From Burkholderiales bacterium (GTDB taxonomy: Bacteria > Pseudomonadota > Gammaproteobacteria > Burkholderiales > Burkholderiaceae_C): a DNA stretch of 64,000 bases. Below are positions 35,593-46,177 of the stretch, one piece after another (position 1 is the stretch's first letter; each line of letters opens with the position of its first letter). The stretch spans positions 1 through 64,000 of the forward strand of contig CANJJE010000007.1 of the NCBI GenBank assembly GCA_947474755.1. The letters are read 5' to 3'. The notes under the pieces are model-generated. The model ran no database searches, was not told where the DNA came from, and saw only the letters and a program-made list of their open reading frames with translations. The position numbers were made by a program, and so were the translations under genes.

Positions 35593-36732
35593 TCAGCGCA
35601 ACTGGAGCGCGTCGTCGCCGAACTCCAGGCCCAGCGGTTCGATCAGCAGGCGTTTCGGTCCGGTTTCGATGCGGCCGGCCAGCCATGCGCGCACGCCCTG
35701 GGCTTGTGCCACGGCCACCGTGCGCTCGGCTTGTTCAGCCGGGACGAACAGCGCAAAGCCTGCCCCCATGTTCAGCGTGCTGTAGGCCTCCAGGTCGTCG
35801 TGCCGAGCATGGCGCTGAATGAACTTCAGCACAGGGGGCACATCGGGCACGGTGTGGACGCGGTAGGTATGGGCCGCCGGGTGGCGCAACAGCTTGCGCC
35901 AGCCATGGCCGGTGATGTTGGCGCAGTAGTGCGGCGTGATCCCGGCCCGGTACAAAGCTTCGGTGACCGGTGAATACAGCACCGTCGGCGCCAGCAGCGC
36001 GTCGCCATAGCTCAGGCTGGACACGCCGGGCTCGACCGGTGTCAGGTAGCCTTGTGGCAGGCGCTCGACCAGCTTGCGCGCAAGGCTCAGGCCGTTGGCA
36101 TGGATGCCGCTGGAGGCCAGCAGCACGATGGCGTCGCCGGGTGCCAGCTTGTCGCCCACTGACAGTCGTGCTTTCGGGTTGATCAGCCCAGTGCACGAGG
36201 CCGCCAGGTCGATGCGGCCGGCTTCGACGATGCCCGCCAACGCGGGCGTCTCCCCGCCGCCCCAGGCCACGCCGCAGCGGTCGCAGGCGGCCTTCCAGCC
36301 GGTGACCAGTGCCTGCGAACGTTGCGCATCGCCGAACCAGTCGGAGCCGCCGGCGGCCCAGTAGGCCTGTACCACCAGCGGTGTGGCGCCGACGGTGATC
36401 AGGTCATTGATGGCCATCGCGATGGTGTCCTGCGCAATCGCGTCGTAGTAGCTGCGTCCCGTGAGCCGCTGCATCTCGTCGGCCACCAGCGACTTCGAAC
36501 CCAGACATTCGACGATGCTGGCCAAATAGAAGGGGCCCACGTCGACGACATACGCCGATTCGCCACGCGACGCGGTCACTTCGCTGAAGCCGTGCGCCGC
36601 AAGGTGCTCGCCGGTGGCCGCGGCTGCCCGCTGGGCGGCGACCTTCAGTGGATCGATCAGGTCGTAGTTGACGCCCGATTGTTCGTAGCTGAGCGTGCCG
36701 TGGTCTGGCGCGGAGGGTGATGTGGTGGTCAT
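35593..36732 (-). CDS. PurM-like (AIR synthase-related) protein
   Basis: LSYEQSGVNYDLIDPLK, MAINDLITVGATPLVVQAYWA, GGGETPALAG, IHANGLSLARKLVERL resemble PurM, but the VGTK motif is replaced (CLGSKS). Confidence 0.8.
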   Translation of the reverse strand: MTTTSPSAPDHGTLSYEQSGVNYDLIDPLKVAAQRAAAATGEHLAAHGFSEVTASRGESAYVVDVGPFYLASIVECLGSKSLVADEMQRLTGRSYYDAIAQDTIAMAINDLITVGATPLVVQAYWAAGGSDWFGDAQRSQALVTGWKAACDRCGVAWGGGETPALAGIVEAGRIDLAASCTGLINPKARLSVGDKLAPGDAIVLLASSGIHANGLSLARKLVERLPQGYLTPVEPGVSSLSYGDALLAPTVLYSPVTEALYRAGITPHYCANITGHGWRKLLRHPAAHTYRVHTVPDVPPVLKFIQRHARHDDLEAYSTLNMGAGFALFVPAEQAERTVAVAQAQGVRAWLAGRIETGPKRLLIEPLGLEFGDDALQLR

Positions 36733-36860
36733 GGGGCAGGGCGGGTGAGCCGCGATAGGCGCGGGCGCGGCGAGAGGCTGCGACGGTCGGTGCGCCTAGA
36801 TTATCCGGCAGCCCCTGAGCGGCACAGGAACACCGGCTGTCGGGCTTCTAGAATCGTTCG

Positions 36861-38663
36861 ATGAGTTACTTGGTGCTGGCCCGCAAATACCGACCGCGCA
36901 ACTTCGACACGCTGGTCGGACAGGAGCACGTGGTGCAGGCGCTGTCGAATGCGCTGACGCAGGGGCGCTTGCACCATGCCTACCTGTTCACCGGCACGCG
37001 TGGTGTCGGCAAGACGACGGTGTCGCGCATTCTGGCCAAGGCCCTGAACTGCACCGGTGCCGATGGCCAGGGCGGCATCACCGCGCATCCCTGCGGCGTA
37101 TGCAACGCCTGTCGCGACATCGACGCCGATCGCTTCATCGACTACATGGAGCTTGACGCCGCGAGCAACCGGGGCATTGACGAGATCCGCGATCTGATCG
37201 AGCGCGCCGCCTACAAGCCGACCGTAGGCCGCTTCAAGGTCTTCATGATCGACGAGGCACATCAACTGACGCGCGACTCGTTCAACGCGCTTCTGAAAAC
37301 ACTGGAAGAGCCGCCTCACTACCTGAAGTTCGTACTGGCCACGACAGAGCCCGACAAGATGCTTCCCACCGTGCTGTCGCGTTGTCTGCAGTTCAACCTG
37401 AGGCCGATGGGCTTGCACACCTTGCAGGAACACCTCGCGAACGTCCTGGCCGATGAGCACATCCCCGCCGAACCCGGCGCCTTGCGCCTGCTGGCGCGAG
37501 CGGCACGCGGATCGATGCGCGACGCGCTGTCGATCACTGACCAGGCGGTGGCGTTCGGCGGTGGCGCCCTGCTCGAAGCCGGCGTGCGCGAGATGCTCGG
37601 CGCGGTCGACCGACAGCATGCCGTCCGTTTGATCGCGGCCTTGGCCGCCTGCGATGGGGCCGCATTGCTGGCCGAGGCCGATGTGCTGCGGGCGCTGGGT
37701 CTGTCGGCACGCGGCACGCTGGAGGAAATGGCCGAACTGCTGCAGCAGATGGCGATTGCGCAGGCCGTGCCGGACGCGCTCGATGTCGCTGATCCCGAAG
37801 CGGCAGCGGCCGCGCGCTTGGCGCCATCGCTGGCGGCCGACCAGACGCAGCTGTTCTACAGCATGGCGCTGCACGGCCGCGCAGAACTGGCACTGGCGCC
37901 CGACGAGCACAGCGGCCTGGTGATGGTGCTGCTGCGCATGCTGGCGTTCGGCCCGCCGACAGGCACGCGTGCGGTCGAGCCGCTGGCAGTCAAGGTGACA
38001 ACGCCCGCAAAGTCGATGGCGTCTGCCGCACTGACCCGGGCACCGGCCCGCGCGGCGATGCTGCCTGTGTTGCCATCGACGCCTTTGCATGTGTCCGAAC
38101 CGACGCCACCACCATGGGTCGATGCCCCGTGGGATGACCCAGTGACCACGGTTGCCGCAGTCGTTGCCGCGCCGATCCCTGCACCGGTGGCCAGCGTTTC
38201 AGTCGCGCCGCCACTCCCTGACGTCGCGTCGAAGCTGCCTGAAGCACCTGACCTGATCGCCACATCGCTCGGCGATCGCTGGGAAGGGCTCGTGCAGGCG
38301 ATGGTGCAGGCCGGCAGCATCGCCGCGATGGTGCGCGAACTGGCGATCCAGTCGCAGTGCGTGCGTATCGACGAAGGCTCGTCACCACCTCTGTGGGTGC
38401 TGCAGGTCGAACGCGACACGTTGCGTTCCCCCGCTCAGCGCGACAAGCTGGAAGCTGCGCTGACGCTGCACCTCGGTGCGCCGCTGAAGCTTGAAGTGCA
38501 GGCGGGCCCGGCGCTCGACACCCCGGCGTTGCGCGCCAATGCCGAGCGTTTGCGCCGCCAGCGCGAGGCTGAGCAGATCATCGCCGACGACCCGATCGTG
38601 CGCTCGCTGATGGCGCAGTACAGCAGTGCGCGAATCGTGTCTGGCTCGGCCAGGTATCGATAG
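36861..38663 (+). CDS. dnaX: DNA polymerase III subunit gamma/tau
   Basis: [53 protein letters not shown]; zinc cysteines CNACRDID. Confidence 0.97.
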   Translation: MSYLVLARKYRPRNFDTLVGQEHVVQALSNALTQGRLHHAYLFTGTRGVGKTTVSRILAKALNCTGADGQGGITAHPCGVCNACRDIDADRFIDYMELDAASNRGIDEIRDLIERAAYKPTVGRFKVFMIDEAHQLTRDSFNALLKTLEEPPHYLKFVLATTEPDKMLPTVLSRCLQFNLRPMGLHTLQEHLANVLADEHIPAEPGALRLLARAARGSMRDALSITDQAVAFGGGALLEAGVREMLGAVDRQHAVRLIAALAACDGAALLAEADVLRALGLSARGTLEEMAELLQQMAIAQAVPDALDVADPEAAAAARLAPSLAADQTQLFYSMALHGRAELALAPDEHSGLVMVLLRMLAFGPPTGTRAVEPLAVKVTTPAKSMASAALTRAPARAAMLPVLPSTPLHVSEPTPPPWVDAPWDDPVTTVAAVVAAPIPAPVASVSVAPPLPDVASKLPEAPDLIATSLGDRWEGLVQAMVQAGSIAAMVRELAIQSQCVRIDEGSSPPLWVLQVERDTLRSPAQRDKLEAALTLHLGAPLKLEVQAGPALDTPALRANAERLRRQREAEQIIADDPIVRSLMAQYSSARIVSGSARYR

Positions 38664-38718
38664 AAGAGAAGCGTGCAAGACAAACACCACCCTTGATGTC
38701 CATGAAGGAGACGACACC

Positions 38719-39045
38719 ATGATGAAGAATCAGCTGGCCGGCTTGATGAAGCAAGCTCAGGCCATGCAGGACAACCTGAAGAAAGCTCAGGACGAGTTGG
38801 GCGCGATCGAGGTCGAGGGACAGTCCGGTGCCGGTCTGGTCAAGGTCACGATGACCTGCAAGCACGATGTGAAGCGCGTCGCGATCGATTCCAGCCTGCT
38901 CGCAGACGACAAGGACATGCTCGAAGATCTGGTCGCTGCGGCCTTCAACGACGGTCTGCGCCGCGCCGAAGAGGTGTCGCAGGAAAAGATGGGCAGGCTG
39001 ACCGCAGGCATGCCGTTGCCGCCTGGTATGAAGTTCCCCTTCTAG
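38719..39045 (+). CDS. ybaB: YbaB/EbfC nucleoid-associated protein
   Basis: [57 protein letters not shown]; between dnaX and recR. Confidence 0.96.
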   Translation: MMKNQLAGLMKQAQAMQDNLKKAQDELGAIEVEGQSGAGLVKVTMTCKHDVKRVAIDSSLLADDKDMLEDLVAAAFNDGLRRAEEVSQEKMGRLTAGMPLPPGMKFPF

Positions 39046-39136
39046 AGATGTCGACCCGCAGGCTCGCGGCATCGCCGCTTCGTTCCCACCTCCCGGGGAA
39101 GCTCGGCCGCCTTGGGGCGTCCCGGCGCCGGCCGTA

Positions 39137-39724
39137 GTGTCAGAACCCGCACTCGATGCACTCGTCGATGCGCTGCGTCGGCTGCCCGGTGTCGGCGAGA
39201 AGTCGGCTCGCCGCATGGCACTGCACCTGCTGCAGCACGACCGAAGCGGAGCGCAGCGGCTGGCGCTGTCACTGCAAGCGGCGGTGGCCAACGTGAGGCA
39301 TTGCGCACGGTGTCACACCTTCACCGAAGGCGAGATCTGCGGCATCTGTGCCGACAGGCAGCGCGATGCGCGGCTGCTGTGCGTGGTCGAGACGCCGGCC
39401 GACCAGTCGGCCATGGAGCGCACCGGCAGCTACACGGGCTACTACTTCGTGCTGATGGGCCGTCTGAGCCCGCTTGACGGCATCGGTGTGCACGACATCG
39501 GCGTGCAAGCCCTCCTGAATCGTGCCGCCGAAGGCGGTGTCGAGGAGGTCATCGTTGCCACCAACTTCACGGCCGAGGGTGAAGCCACCGCGCATGCGGT
39601 CACCGAAGCCTTGAAGGCGCGTGGACTTCGGGTGACGCGGCTGTCGCGCGGGGTGCCGGTGGGCAGCGAACTCGAGTATGTCGACCTGGGCACGATCGCC
39701 CATGCGCTGGTCGATCGCCGGTGA
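39137..39724 (+). CDS. recR: Recombination mediator RecR
   Basis: [27 protein letters not shown]; zinc finger [22 protein letters not shown] region. Confidence 0.97.
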   Translation: MSEPALDALVDALRRLPGVGEKSARRMALHLLQHDRSGAQRLALSLQAAVANVRHCARCHTFTEGEICGICADRQRDARLLCVVETPADQSAMERTGSYTGYYFVLMGRLSPLDGIGVHDIGVQALLNRAAEGGVEEVIVATNFTAEGEATAHAVTEALKARGLRVTRLSRGVPVGSELEYVDLGTIAHALVDRR

Positions 39725-39749
39725 TGACATTTCCCAGGGAGCAATTTCC

Positions 39750-40148
39750 ATGACGAACGTCAGCACCTGGTGCATTCTGATCGCGGCACTGATGCCGATC
39801 GTGTGTGCCGGCATGGCCAAGTGGGGTACGTTTTCCAAGCCGGCTTCTGAGGGGGGCTTCGACAACAGGCAGCCGCGTGAATGGCTGGCACGCCAGCAAG
39901 GCTGGCGATTGCGTGCCAATGCGGCGCAGGCCAATTGCTTCGAGGCCTTGCCGTTTTTCCTCGGTGCGCTGCTGTGGGCAATGCACACGGGAGCAACTCA
40001 GCACCGCGTTGACCTGCTCGCGGCGAGTTTCGTCACGTTGCGTTGCGTCTACGTGGCGCTTTATGTCCTGGATCGGGCCGGTATTCGCAGCCTAGTCTGG
40101 GTAAGCGCGCTGGCCGTCAATATCGCCTTGCTGTTTTCTGGCGGTTGA
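39750..40148 (+). CDS. MAPEG family membrane protein
   Basis: PREWLARQQGWRLRANAAQANCFEALPFFLGALLWAMHTGATQHRVDLLAASFVTLRCVYVALYVLDRAGIRSLVW. Confidence 0.85.
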   Translation: MTNVSTWCILIAALMPIVCAGMAKWGTFSKPASEGGFDNRQPREWLARQQGWRLRANAAQANCFEALPFFLGALLWAMHTGATQHRVDLLAASFVTLRCVYVALYVLDRAGIRSLVWVSALAVNIALLFSGG

Positions 40149-40184
40149 CCGACCAGCGGCTCGCTGGAGGGCCTCCTGTGGAGA

Positions 40185-41834
40185 TCACTTGGCCGCGACT
40201 TGAACCGTCTTGCGGGTGCTGACGACGGGCGTCTTCGACACGCGCTTCGGCGGGGCCACCTTGACCGACTTGCTGCTCCCCAGAGCTGCTACACGCACCG
40301 GTGCTTTCGATCGCGCCTTCGATACGCGTGTGGTGTTCGCCTGACGTGCGGGCTGGTACACGACGATGGTGGCGCCGGGCTGGAAGCGGGCAATGGTCGT
40401 CACCGAATTCCACTCGGCCACCTGTGCCGAGTTGACGCGATATCGGCGAGCAATGCTTGCCACCGTGTCGGCCTTGCCGGCCTTCAGCACGACGCGGCGC
40501 CGCGGCGGCAAGTCGGGCGCCAGTTGCATCATCGCGTTGTCGGCTATGTGCTCGGACACATCGCTTGTGCGCTGTCCGCTACGCGGTACCAGCAGGGTCG
40601 AGCCGGCCTTCACCAGCATGCGCGGCGGGATGCGGTTGACATCGCGCAAGGCCGCTTCGCTCATACCAACCAGGCGCGCCGCATCGCTCGGGCGCATGGT
40701 CTTCGGCGCAACCCAAGCCGTCCAGCTGGCCAGCGGCGCGCGGTGCTCCGAAAGCTTGCGCATGAAGGCGCTGGCGTTGTCGTAGGGCAGCAGCACCTGC
40801 GGCGTGCCTGCGGCCAGGATCACCGGCTTGTTCATCTGCGGGTTCAGTGTCTTGAATTCGTCGAGAGACACCCCGGCCAAGCGCGCGGCCAGATCGACAT
40901 CGATGTCTCGCTGGATCGGCACACCGAGAAAATAGGGGTGGTTGGCTAGCACCGGCAGGCTGAGCGCGAAGGACTCCGGTGAAGTGACGATGTTCTTCAC
41001 GGCCTGCAACTTGGGGACGTAATGGCGGGTTTCATCCGGCATCCTCAGGCTGAGGTAGTCCGTTGGCAACCCGGCTTTCAAATTGCGAGAGATGGCGCGC
41101 TGCACGCTGCCCTCGCCCCAGTTGTAAGCCGCGAGCGCGAGGTGCCAGTCGCCGAACTGCGCATGCAGACGCTGCAGGTAATCGAGCGCGGCACGGGTCG
41201 ATGCCAGCACGTCGCGTCGGTCGTCGCGGAAGATGTTCTGCGTCAATGCAAAGTCGCGGCCGGTGGCTGGCATGAACTGCCACATGCCCGAGGCCTTGGC
41301 CGATGAGAGCGCCTGAGGGTTGAAGGCGCTTTCAATGAACGGCAACAGGGCCAGTTCGGTAGGCATGCTGCGGGCCTCCAGTTCCTCGACGATGTGGAAC
41401 AGGTAGCGGCCGCCACGCGCCGTCATGCGCTCAACGTAGTCGGGGCGGCTGGCGTACCAGCGCTCGCGCTCGCGGACCAGGTCGGTGTCGAGGTCGGGCA
41501 TCTTGAAGCCACGACGCACGCGAGCCCACAGGTCGGTCTGTGCAGCGGCGTCGTTGAGGTTCACGCTGATGCCGGGGCGCACGGGATCCACCGGCGCTGC
41601 AGCGGCGTACCGTGGGTTGGTGGCGTTCGCATCACTCCGGCCCGATCCGTCGACACGGGCTGAATCAGCCGATGCGCTCGGTGGCGTCGCGCTGCCTCCG
41701 CCTGAACCTGTTGTATCTGCTCGGGTGGCGCATCCGCTGCCGACCCAGCCGGTAGCCAGGACCAGAAGGACGATCAGTACCGTCCGTCGCAAAGGGCGTG
41801 TCGCTTGATCAGGCATCAGAAGTTGTTTTTCCAT
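40185..41834 (-). CDS. mltD: Membrane-bound lytic murein transglycosylase D-like, SLT plus LysM
   Basis: Lipobox GSGC; LALLPFIESAFNPQALSSAKASGMWQFMPATGRDFAL; C-terminal LysM-like repeats. Confidence 0.92.
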   Translation of the reverse strand: MEKQLLMPDQATRPLRRTVLIVLLVLATGWVGSGCATRADTTGSGGGSATPPSASADSARVDGSGRSDANATNPRYAAAAPVDPVRPGISVNLNDAAAQTDLWARVRRGFKMPDLDTDLVRERERWYASRPDYVERMTARGGRYLFHIVEELEARSMPTELALLPFIESAFNPQALSSAKASGMWQFMPATGRDFALTQNIFRDDRRDVLASTRAALDYLQRLHAQFGDWHLALAAYNWGEGSVQRAISRNLKAGLPTDYLSLRMPDETRHYVPKLQAVKNIVTSPESFALSLPVLANHPYFLGVPIQRDIDVDLAARLAGVSLDEFKTLNPQMNKPVILAAGTPQVLLPYDNASAFMRKLSEHRAPLASWTAWVAPKTMRPSDAARLVGMSEAALRDVNRIPPRMLVKAGSTLLVPRSGQRTSDVSEHIADNAMMQLAPDLPPRRRVVLKAGKADTVASIARRYRVNSAQVAEWNSVTTIARFQPGATIVVYQPARQANTTRVSKARSKAPVRVAALGSSKSVKVAPPKRVSKTPVVSTRKTVQVAAK

Positions 41835-42607
41835 TGCCGCAGCGCGGTGAACACGTCCAGTGGCCGATCACTGAGCGCGCCGTGGCTGCGGGCGGTGTTG
41901 ATCACTGCGGGGACATCGCAGCGCAAAAAAGGGTTGATCGACAGTTCGTCCGATATGCGCCCGGGCAGGGTGAACAGGCCAGCGGCACGCTGTTGTTCGC
42001 ACTGCTGCGTGTAGCGGGCGAGCTCTGCGTTGTCGGGTTCGACGGCAAGAGCGAACTTCAGGTTCGACAGTGTGTACTCATGGGCGCAACACACACGAGT
42101 GTCGCCCGGGAGTGCTGCCAGTGCCTGCAATGAGTGATGCATCTGCGCGGGCGTGCCTTCGAACAAGCGCCCGCAGCCGCCGGAGAACAGCGTGTCTCCG
42201 CAGAAAAGCACCGGCGCGTCGGTGTCGGTACCGACCGCGGCGCCGGGCTGGGGGCAGTGGAAGTAGGCGATGTGACCCGAGGTGTGACCGGGCACGTCGA
42301 TGACGTCGAAATCCAGTCCCAGCACCTTCACCGTGTCGCGACCTTGCACACGGATGCAGGGATCCGGGATGGTCTCCAGGGCAGGGCCGTAGACGGGACC
42401 CTGCAGGCGCGGCAGAAGGGATGGCACACCGCCAATGTGATCGGCGTGGTGGTGCGTCAATAGAATCGCTGCAAGATTGAGTTGCAGGCGATCGAGTGCA
42501 GCCAGCACTGGCGCGCCGTCTCCCGGATCGATCACGATGGCATCGACACCGTTGTGCAGCATCCAGATGTAGTTGTCGGTGAACGCGGGCAGTGCGAACA
42601 AATTCAT
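41816..42607 (-). CDS. gloB: Hydroxyacylglutathione hydrolase (glyoxalase II)
   Basis: MNLFALPAFTDNYIWMLHNGVDAIVIDPGDGAPVLAAL...LLTHHHADHIGG. Confidence 0.97.
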   Translation of the reverse strand: MNLFALPAFTDNYIWMLHNGVDAIVIDPGDGAPVLAALDRLQLNLAAILLTHHHADHIGGVPSLLPRLQGPVYGPALETIPDPCIRVQGRDTVKVLGLDFDVIDVPGHTSGHIAYFHCPQPGAAVGTDTDAPVLFCGDTLFSGGCGRLFEGTPAQMHHSLQALAALPGDTRVCCAHEYTLSNLKFALAVEPDNAELARYTQQCEQQRAAGLFTLPGRISDELSINPFLRCDVPAVINTARSHGALSDRPLDVFTALRQWKNNF

Positions 42608-43463
42608 GACGGAAACCGCGATAAGTGGGTCGGGGCCGAGTATAGGTTTGGCTGCCTGGCTGGCGACCCCGCCCGGTGCTTATTTGCTGGCCTGGGAACA
42701 GCGGCATCTCGACGCGGAGGTCGCCGATGTGTTCGGTTTCCACGCGTTGCAACTCGGCCTGCCGGCACTCGATGCGCTGCGCAACAACCGCATGCCGCAC
42801 CGCTGGCTGGCTGTTGATGTCGCACACCGGCTGGGTAGCGCCACCCCTGATGCATCAGCGCCAAGCCGCGCGGTCGCTTTGAACTGCGATTTCGATGCAT
42901 TGCCCTTCGACAGTCAGAGCCTGGACCTGGTGGTCTTGCCGCACACCCTCGAACTTGCGCGTGATCCCCACCAGACCCTGCGTGAGGTCGAGCGGGTGCT
43001 CATGCCCGAGGGGCGCGTGGTCATCATCGGCTTCAATCCGACCAGCCTGTGGCGCATGCGCCAGCAGGTCGGCCGCGCCCGCCGCTGCTTCGGACTGGGC
43101 GCTGGTACCTCGCTTTACTTGCCACGCGAAGGCGACTTCATTGCATACCGCCGCCTGCGTGACTGGCTGCGGCTGCTCAGCTTCGAGGTGGAGACCGGGC
43201 GCTTCGGCTGCTACCGTCTGCCTGTGCACTCCGAGCTGTGGCTGGCCCGGTTCGGCTGGATGGAATCCATCGGTGAGCGCTGGTGGCCGGTCCTCGGTGC
43301 GGTTTATGCGCTGACAGCAGTGAAGCGGGTGCGCGGTATGCGGCTGGTCGGACTGGTTCGCGATCAGCGCCCTCAGGTTGGTGGGTCGTCGGCGGTGGTG
43401 ACCCGGCAGGTGCGCCATCGCGAGGTCCGAAGCCTGGCGCAAGAAATGGCCGAGCATGAGTGA
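42606..43463 (+). CDS. SAM-dependent methyltransferase (YafS-like neighbourhood)
   Basis: LDLVVLPHTLELARDPHQTLREVERVLMPEGRVVIIGFNPTSLWRMR; between gloB and rnhA as in enterobacteria. A TTG at 42648 is an alternative start. Confidence 0.85.
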   Translation: MTETAISGSGPSIGLAAWLATPPGAYLLAWEQRHLDAEVADVFGFHALQLGLPALDALRNNRMPHRWLAVDVAHRLGSATPDASAPSRAVALNCDFDALPFDSQSLDLVVLPHTLELARDPHQTLREVERVLMPEGRVVIIGFNPTSLWRMRQQVGRARRCFGLGAGTSLYLPREGDFIAYRRLRDWLRLLSFEVETGRFGCYRLPVHSELWLARFGWMESIGERWWPVLGAVYALTAVKRVRGMRLVGLVRDQRPQVGGSSAVVTRQVRHREVRSLAQEMAEHE

Positions 43464-43484
43464 TCTGAACATGAGTGGAATCCG

Positions 43485-43943
43485 ATGAGCGAGGCCTTGC
43501 AGATACAGCGCCCCAGGGTGACGATCTACACCGACGGTGCCTGCAAGGGCAACCCGGGTCGTGGCGGCTGGGGTGCGTGGCTCACGACCGACGGCCACGA
43601 GAAGGAACTGTTCGGTGGTGAGCTTCTGACCACCAATAACCGGATGGAGCTGACCGCGGTGATTGAGTCGCTGGCGTCACTCAAGCGCACCTGCAAGGTA
43701 GTGATCTACACCGATAGCGAATACGTGCGCAAGGGCATCACGGAGTGGATACACGGCTGGAAGCAGCGCGGCTGGAAAACCGCCGACCGAAAGCCGGTGA
43801 AGAATGCCGAACTCTGGCAGCGGCTCGATGCACTGAGTGCGCTGCATGACGTGGACTGGCGCTGGGTCAAAGGCCATTCGGGTGATGCAGGCAACGAGCG
43901 CGCCGACGTGCTTGCCAACCGAGGCGCTGCCGAAGCCGTCTGA
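43485..43943 (+). CDS. rnhA: Ribonuclease HI
   Basis: [22 protein letters not shown]...[13 protein letters not shown]...[15 protein letters not shown]...[15 protein letters not shown]. Confidence 0.98.
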   Translation: MSEALQIQRPRVTIYTDGACKGNPGRGGWGAWLTTDGHEKELFGGELLTTNNRMELTAVIESLASLKRTCKVVIYTDSEYVRKGITEWIHGWKQRGWKTADRKPVKNAELWQRLDALSALHDVDWRWVKGHSGDAGNERADVLANRGAAEAV

Positions 43944-44117
43944 CATCAGCGCCGACTGTCGAATTGGGTCGATTGAGCCGCCAACTGCGCATCCCGTGCG
44001 GCGGCTGAGCGAGCAGTAGGCGGTGGGCCTGTAGCGAGATATACTCGCCGGCTTGCCTTGCCATACCCAGGTCGACGCTCGGGGTGGCTTCCACGTCGGA
44101 ATTCACAAGGAGATTCA

Positions 44118-44477
44118 ATGCGTCATTACGAAATCGTGCTCTTGATCCACCCGGATCAAAGCGAACAGGTTCCAGCCATGCTGGAGCGCTACAAGGGTGT
44201 GATCACCACCGGCGGCGGCAAGGTTCACCGTGTCGAGGATTGGGGGCGTCGGCAGATGGCCTACCTGATACAGAAGCTGGCCAAGGCCCACTACCTGTGC
44301 ATCAATATCGAGTGCAGCAAGGAAGTGCTTGCTGAACTGGAAACGGGTTTCCGTTTCAACGACGCTGTTTTGCGGCACCTGACGGTCCTCAAGAGCAAGG
44401 CCGAGACGTCCCCGTCAGTGATGATGAAGTCATCCGACCGGGAAGACCGCCGTGCACAGCAGGAGTCGCTTGCCTGA
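44118..44477 (+). CDS. rpsF: 30S ribosomal protein S6
   Basis: [59 protein letters not shown]. Confidence 0.98.
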   Translation: MRHYEIVLLIHPDQSEQVPAMLERYKGVITTGGGKVHRVEDWGRRQMAYLIQKLAKAHYLCINIECSKEVLAELETGFRFNDAVLRHLTVLKSKAETSPSVMMKSSDREDRRAQQESLA

Positions 44478-44514
44478 TTTGACTGTGTGATGCCGCTGCG
44501 GCCGAAGGTACCCG

Positions 44515-44796
44515 ATGAACAGGCTGGTTCTGACGGCGCAACTGGTCGAGAAGAATGCGTTGCGCTACACCCCTGCCGGCTTGCCGGCACTCGATTTCAG
44601 CCTCAGGCATGAATCGCAGGTGACGCAAGGCGGTGCGCCGCGTCAGGTGTCGATGGACATCAAGGCGCGCGCTGTCGGCGACATCACACGTGCGTTGAAC
44701 TGCCTGGAACTCGGAAGCACGCACGGTTTTGCCGGTTTCCTGGGATCCTGGCGCAACGGCAAAGGCATCGTTTTTCATGTGACCGAACTGGATTGA
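44515..44796 (+). CDS. priB: Primosomal replication protein N
   Basis: MNRLVLTAQLVEKNALRYTPAGLPALDFSLRHESQV; between rpsF and rpsR. Confidence 0.95.
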   Translation: MNRLVLTAQLVEKNALRYTPAGLPALDFSLRHESQVTQGGAPRQVSMDIKARAVGDITRALNCLELGSTHGFAGFLGSWRNGKGIVFHVTELD

Positions 44797-44844
44797 AAGT
44801 CCCGACGGTTCCCATCATCGAATTGAATTTGACAGAGGTTTGAT

Positions 44845-45135
44845 ATGCCACCACCCCGCGGTAAAGGTAAGTTTTCAAAGGATCGCAAGCCCAAGCGCAA
44901 CCAGCAATCGTTGCTGTTCCGGCGCAAGCGTTTCTGCCGGTTCACCGTCACCGGTGTGACCGAGATCGACTACAAGGACGTCGAAACCCTGCGCGATTTC
45001 ATCGGCGAGAACGGCAAGATCACGCCAGCCCGCCTGACCGGAACACGCGCTTTCTTCCAGCGCCAACTGACCACCTGCATCAAGCGGGCGCGATTCCTGG
45101 CGATGCTGCCGTACAGCGACCAGCACCGCGTCTGA
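44845..45135 (+). CDS. rpsR: 30S ribosomal protein S18
   Basis: [69 protein letters not shown]. Confidence 0.98.
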   Translation: MPPPRGKGKFSKDRKPKRNQQSLLFRRKRFCRFTVTGVTEIDYKDVETLRDFIGENGKITPARLTGTRAFFQRQLTTCIKRARFLAMLPYSDQHRV

Positions 45136-45148
45136 GGACACCCCCATC

Positions 45149-45601
45149 ATGCAAATCATCCTGCTGGAAAAAGTGGCGAACCTGGGCGACCTCGGTGATG
45201 TCGTCAAGGTCAAGGACGGCTATGCCCGCAACTTCCTGATCCCGAGCCGTGCCGCACGCCGTGCTACCGCGTCCGCGATCAAGGAGTTCGAGGTCAAGCG
45301 CGCCGAGCTGGAAAAGGCTGCCGCCGACAAGCTGGCTGCGGCGCAAGCTCTCGGCGAGAAGATGAGCGGTCGCACCGTTCACATCACGCAAAAGGCTGGC
45401 GTTGACGGGCGTCTGTTCGGATCGGTCACCAACAACGACATCGCCGAAGCATTGACGCGCATCGACTTCAAGGTGGTCAAGTCGCAGGTTCGCCTGCCGA
45501 ACGGCCCTCTGAAGACCGTGGGTGAGCATCTGGTGTCGGTGTCGCCGCATACCGATGTCGTGGTCGAAGTCAAGGTCGTCGTGGTGGGCGAAGCAGCCTG
45601 A
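45149..45601 (+). CDS. rplI: 50S ribosomal protein L9
   Basis: [40 protein letters not shown]. Confidence 0.98.
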   Translation: MQIILLEKVANLGDLGDVVKVKDGYARNFLIPSRAARRATASAIKEFEVKRAELEKAAADKLAAAQALGEKMSGRTVHITQKAGVDGRLFGSVTNNDIAEALTRIDFKVVKSQVRLPNGPLKTVGEHLVSVSPHTDVVVEVKVVVVGEAA

Positions 45602-45644
45602 TCCCGACCTGATCTGCCGACGCGGCGCCTGGCGTCGCGCGTCC

Positions 45645-45694
45645 AAAACCGCTGTCTGCCGGACCTTTATCAGGTTCGGCGGCAGCGGTTTTTT
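45645..45694 (+). terminator. Intrinsic terminator of the rpsF-priB-rpsR-rplI operon
   Basis: AAAACCGCTG...CAGCGGTTTTTT hairpin with T tract. Confidence 0.85.
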
Positions 45695-45792
45695 GTTTCC
45701 TGGTCGGCAAAGAGCCTGACCTTGTCGGGCTCGCCCTGGCGCTTGCCCCCCGCGCCCGCTTTGTTTCTCACGAGCGGGTGGTTTCCCGAATG

Positions 45793-45815
45793 CAAATTAT
45801 TTGTATGGGTATACA
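45793..45815. promoter_or_regulatory. Overlapping palindromes upstream of the carboxylase operon
   Basis: CAAAT-T-ATTTG (45793-45803) and TGTAT-GGGT-ATACA (45802-45815). Confidence 0.4.
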
Positions 45816-46058
45816 TTGAGCCTGTCGATTTGAAAAAGAGCCGGTTGACTGGTTTGCCGCCGCTCCGGTGCAAGCCGAGTCAATCGTGATTTCAGGTTTC
45901 CTTTTCGACGCTACATCGCCTGATTTCAGCTTCGACGCAGGTGCGATTACACAAGTTGCTGAACGGAAAGAGATCTCGGAAAACGGTGCGAGCGGTCACA
46001 GGACTGTCCAGATCTTTTCCGGTATCGAGATCAACATGCGCCTGAACCTTGATCTGAA

Positions 46059-46073
46059 TCAAATTTATTTGCA
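46059..46073. promoter_or_regulatory. Second CAAAT/ATTTG palindrome upstream of the carboxylase operon
   Basis: TCAAAT-TT-ATTTGCA; its reverse complement shares TGCAAAT with the 45791-45803 site. Confidence 0.35.
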
Positions 46074-46177
46074 CGCTGGCTGAGTAAAACCTGCCCTACG
46101 CAACACCGTCGAGTCCTGCACTCATCAAGGCTGCAGTTGCTTTCGATGGGCCTCACTCACAACCTCGGGACGACAAC

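Noticed and set aside
36861-38663. Programmed frameshift in dnaX to make gamma subunit
   Set aside because: No A AAA AAG-like slippery sequence seen in the GC-rich linker region.
45720-45765. Sigma-54 promoter upstream of the carboxylase operon (CTGGCGCTTGCC)
   Set aside because: TGGC and TTGC are present but the spacing is far too short for a -24/-12 element.
45868-46083. 71-aa + ORF in the carboxylase leader (MQAESIVISGFLFDATSPDFSFDAG...)
   Set aside because: GTG start without clear RBS, no recognisable family, overlapped by a minus-strand ORF; more likely untranslated regulatory DNA. A conservation check would settle it.
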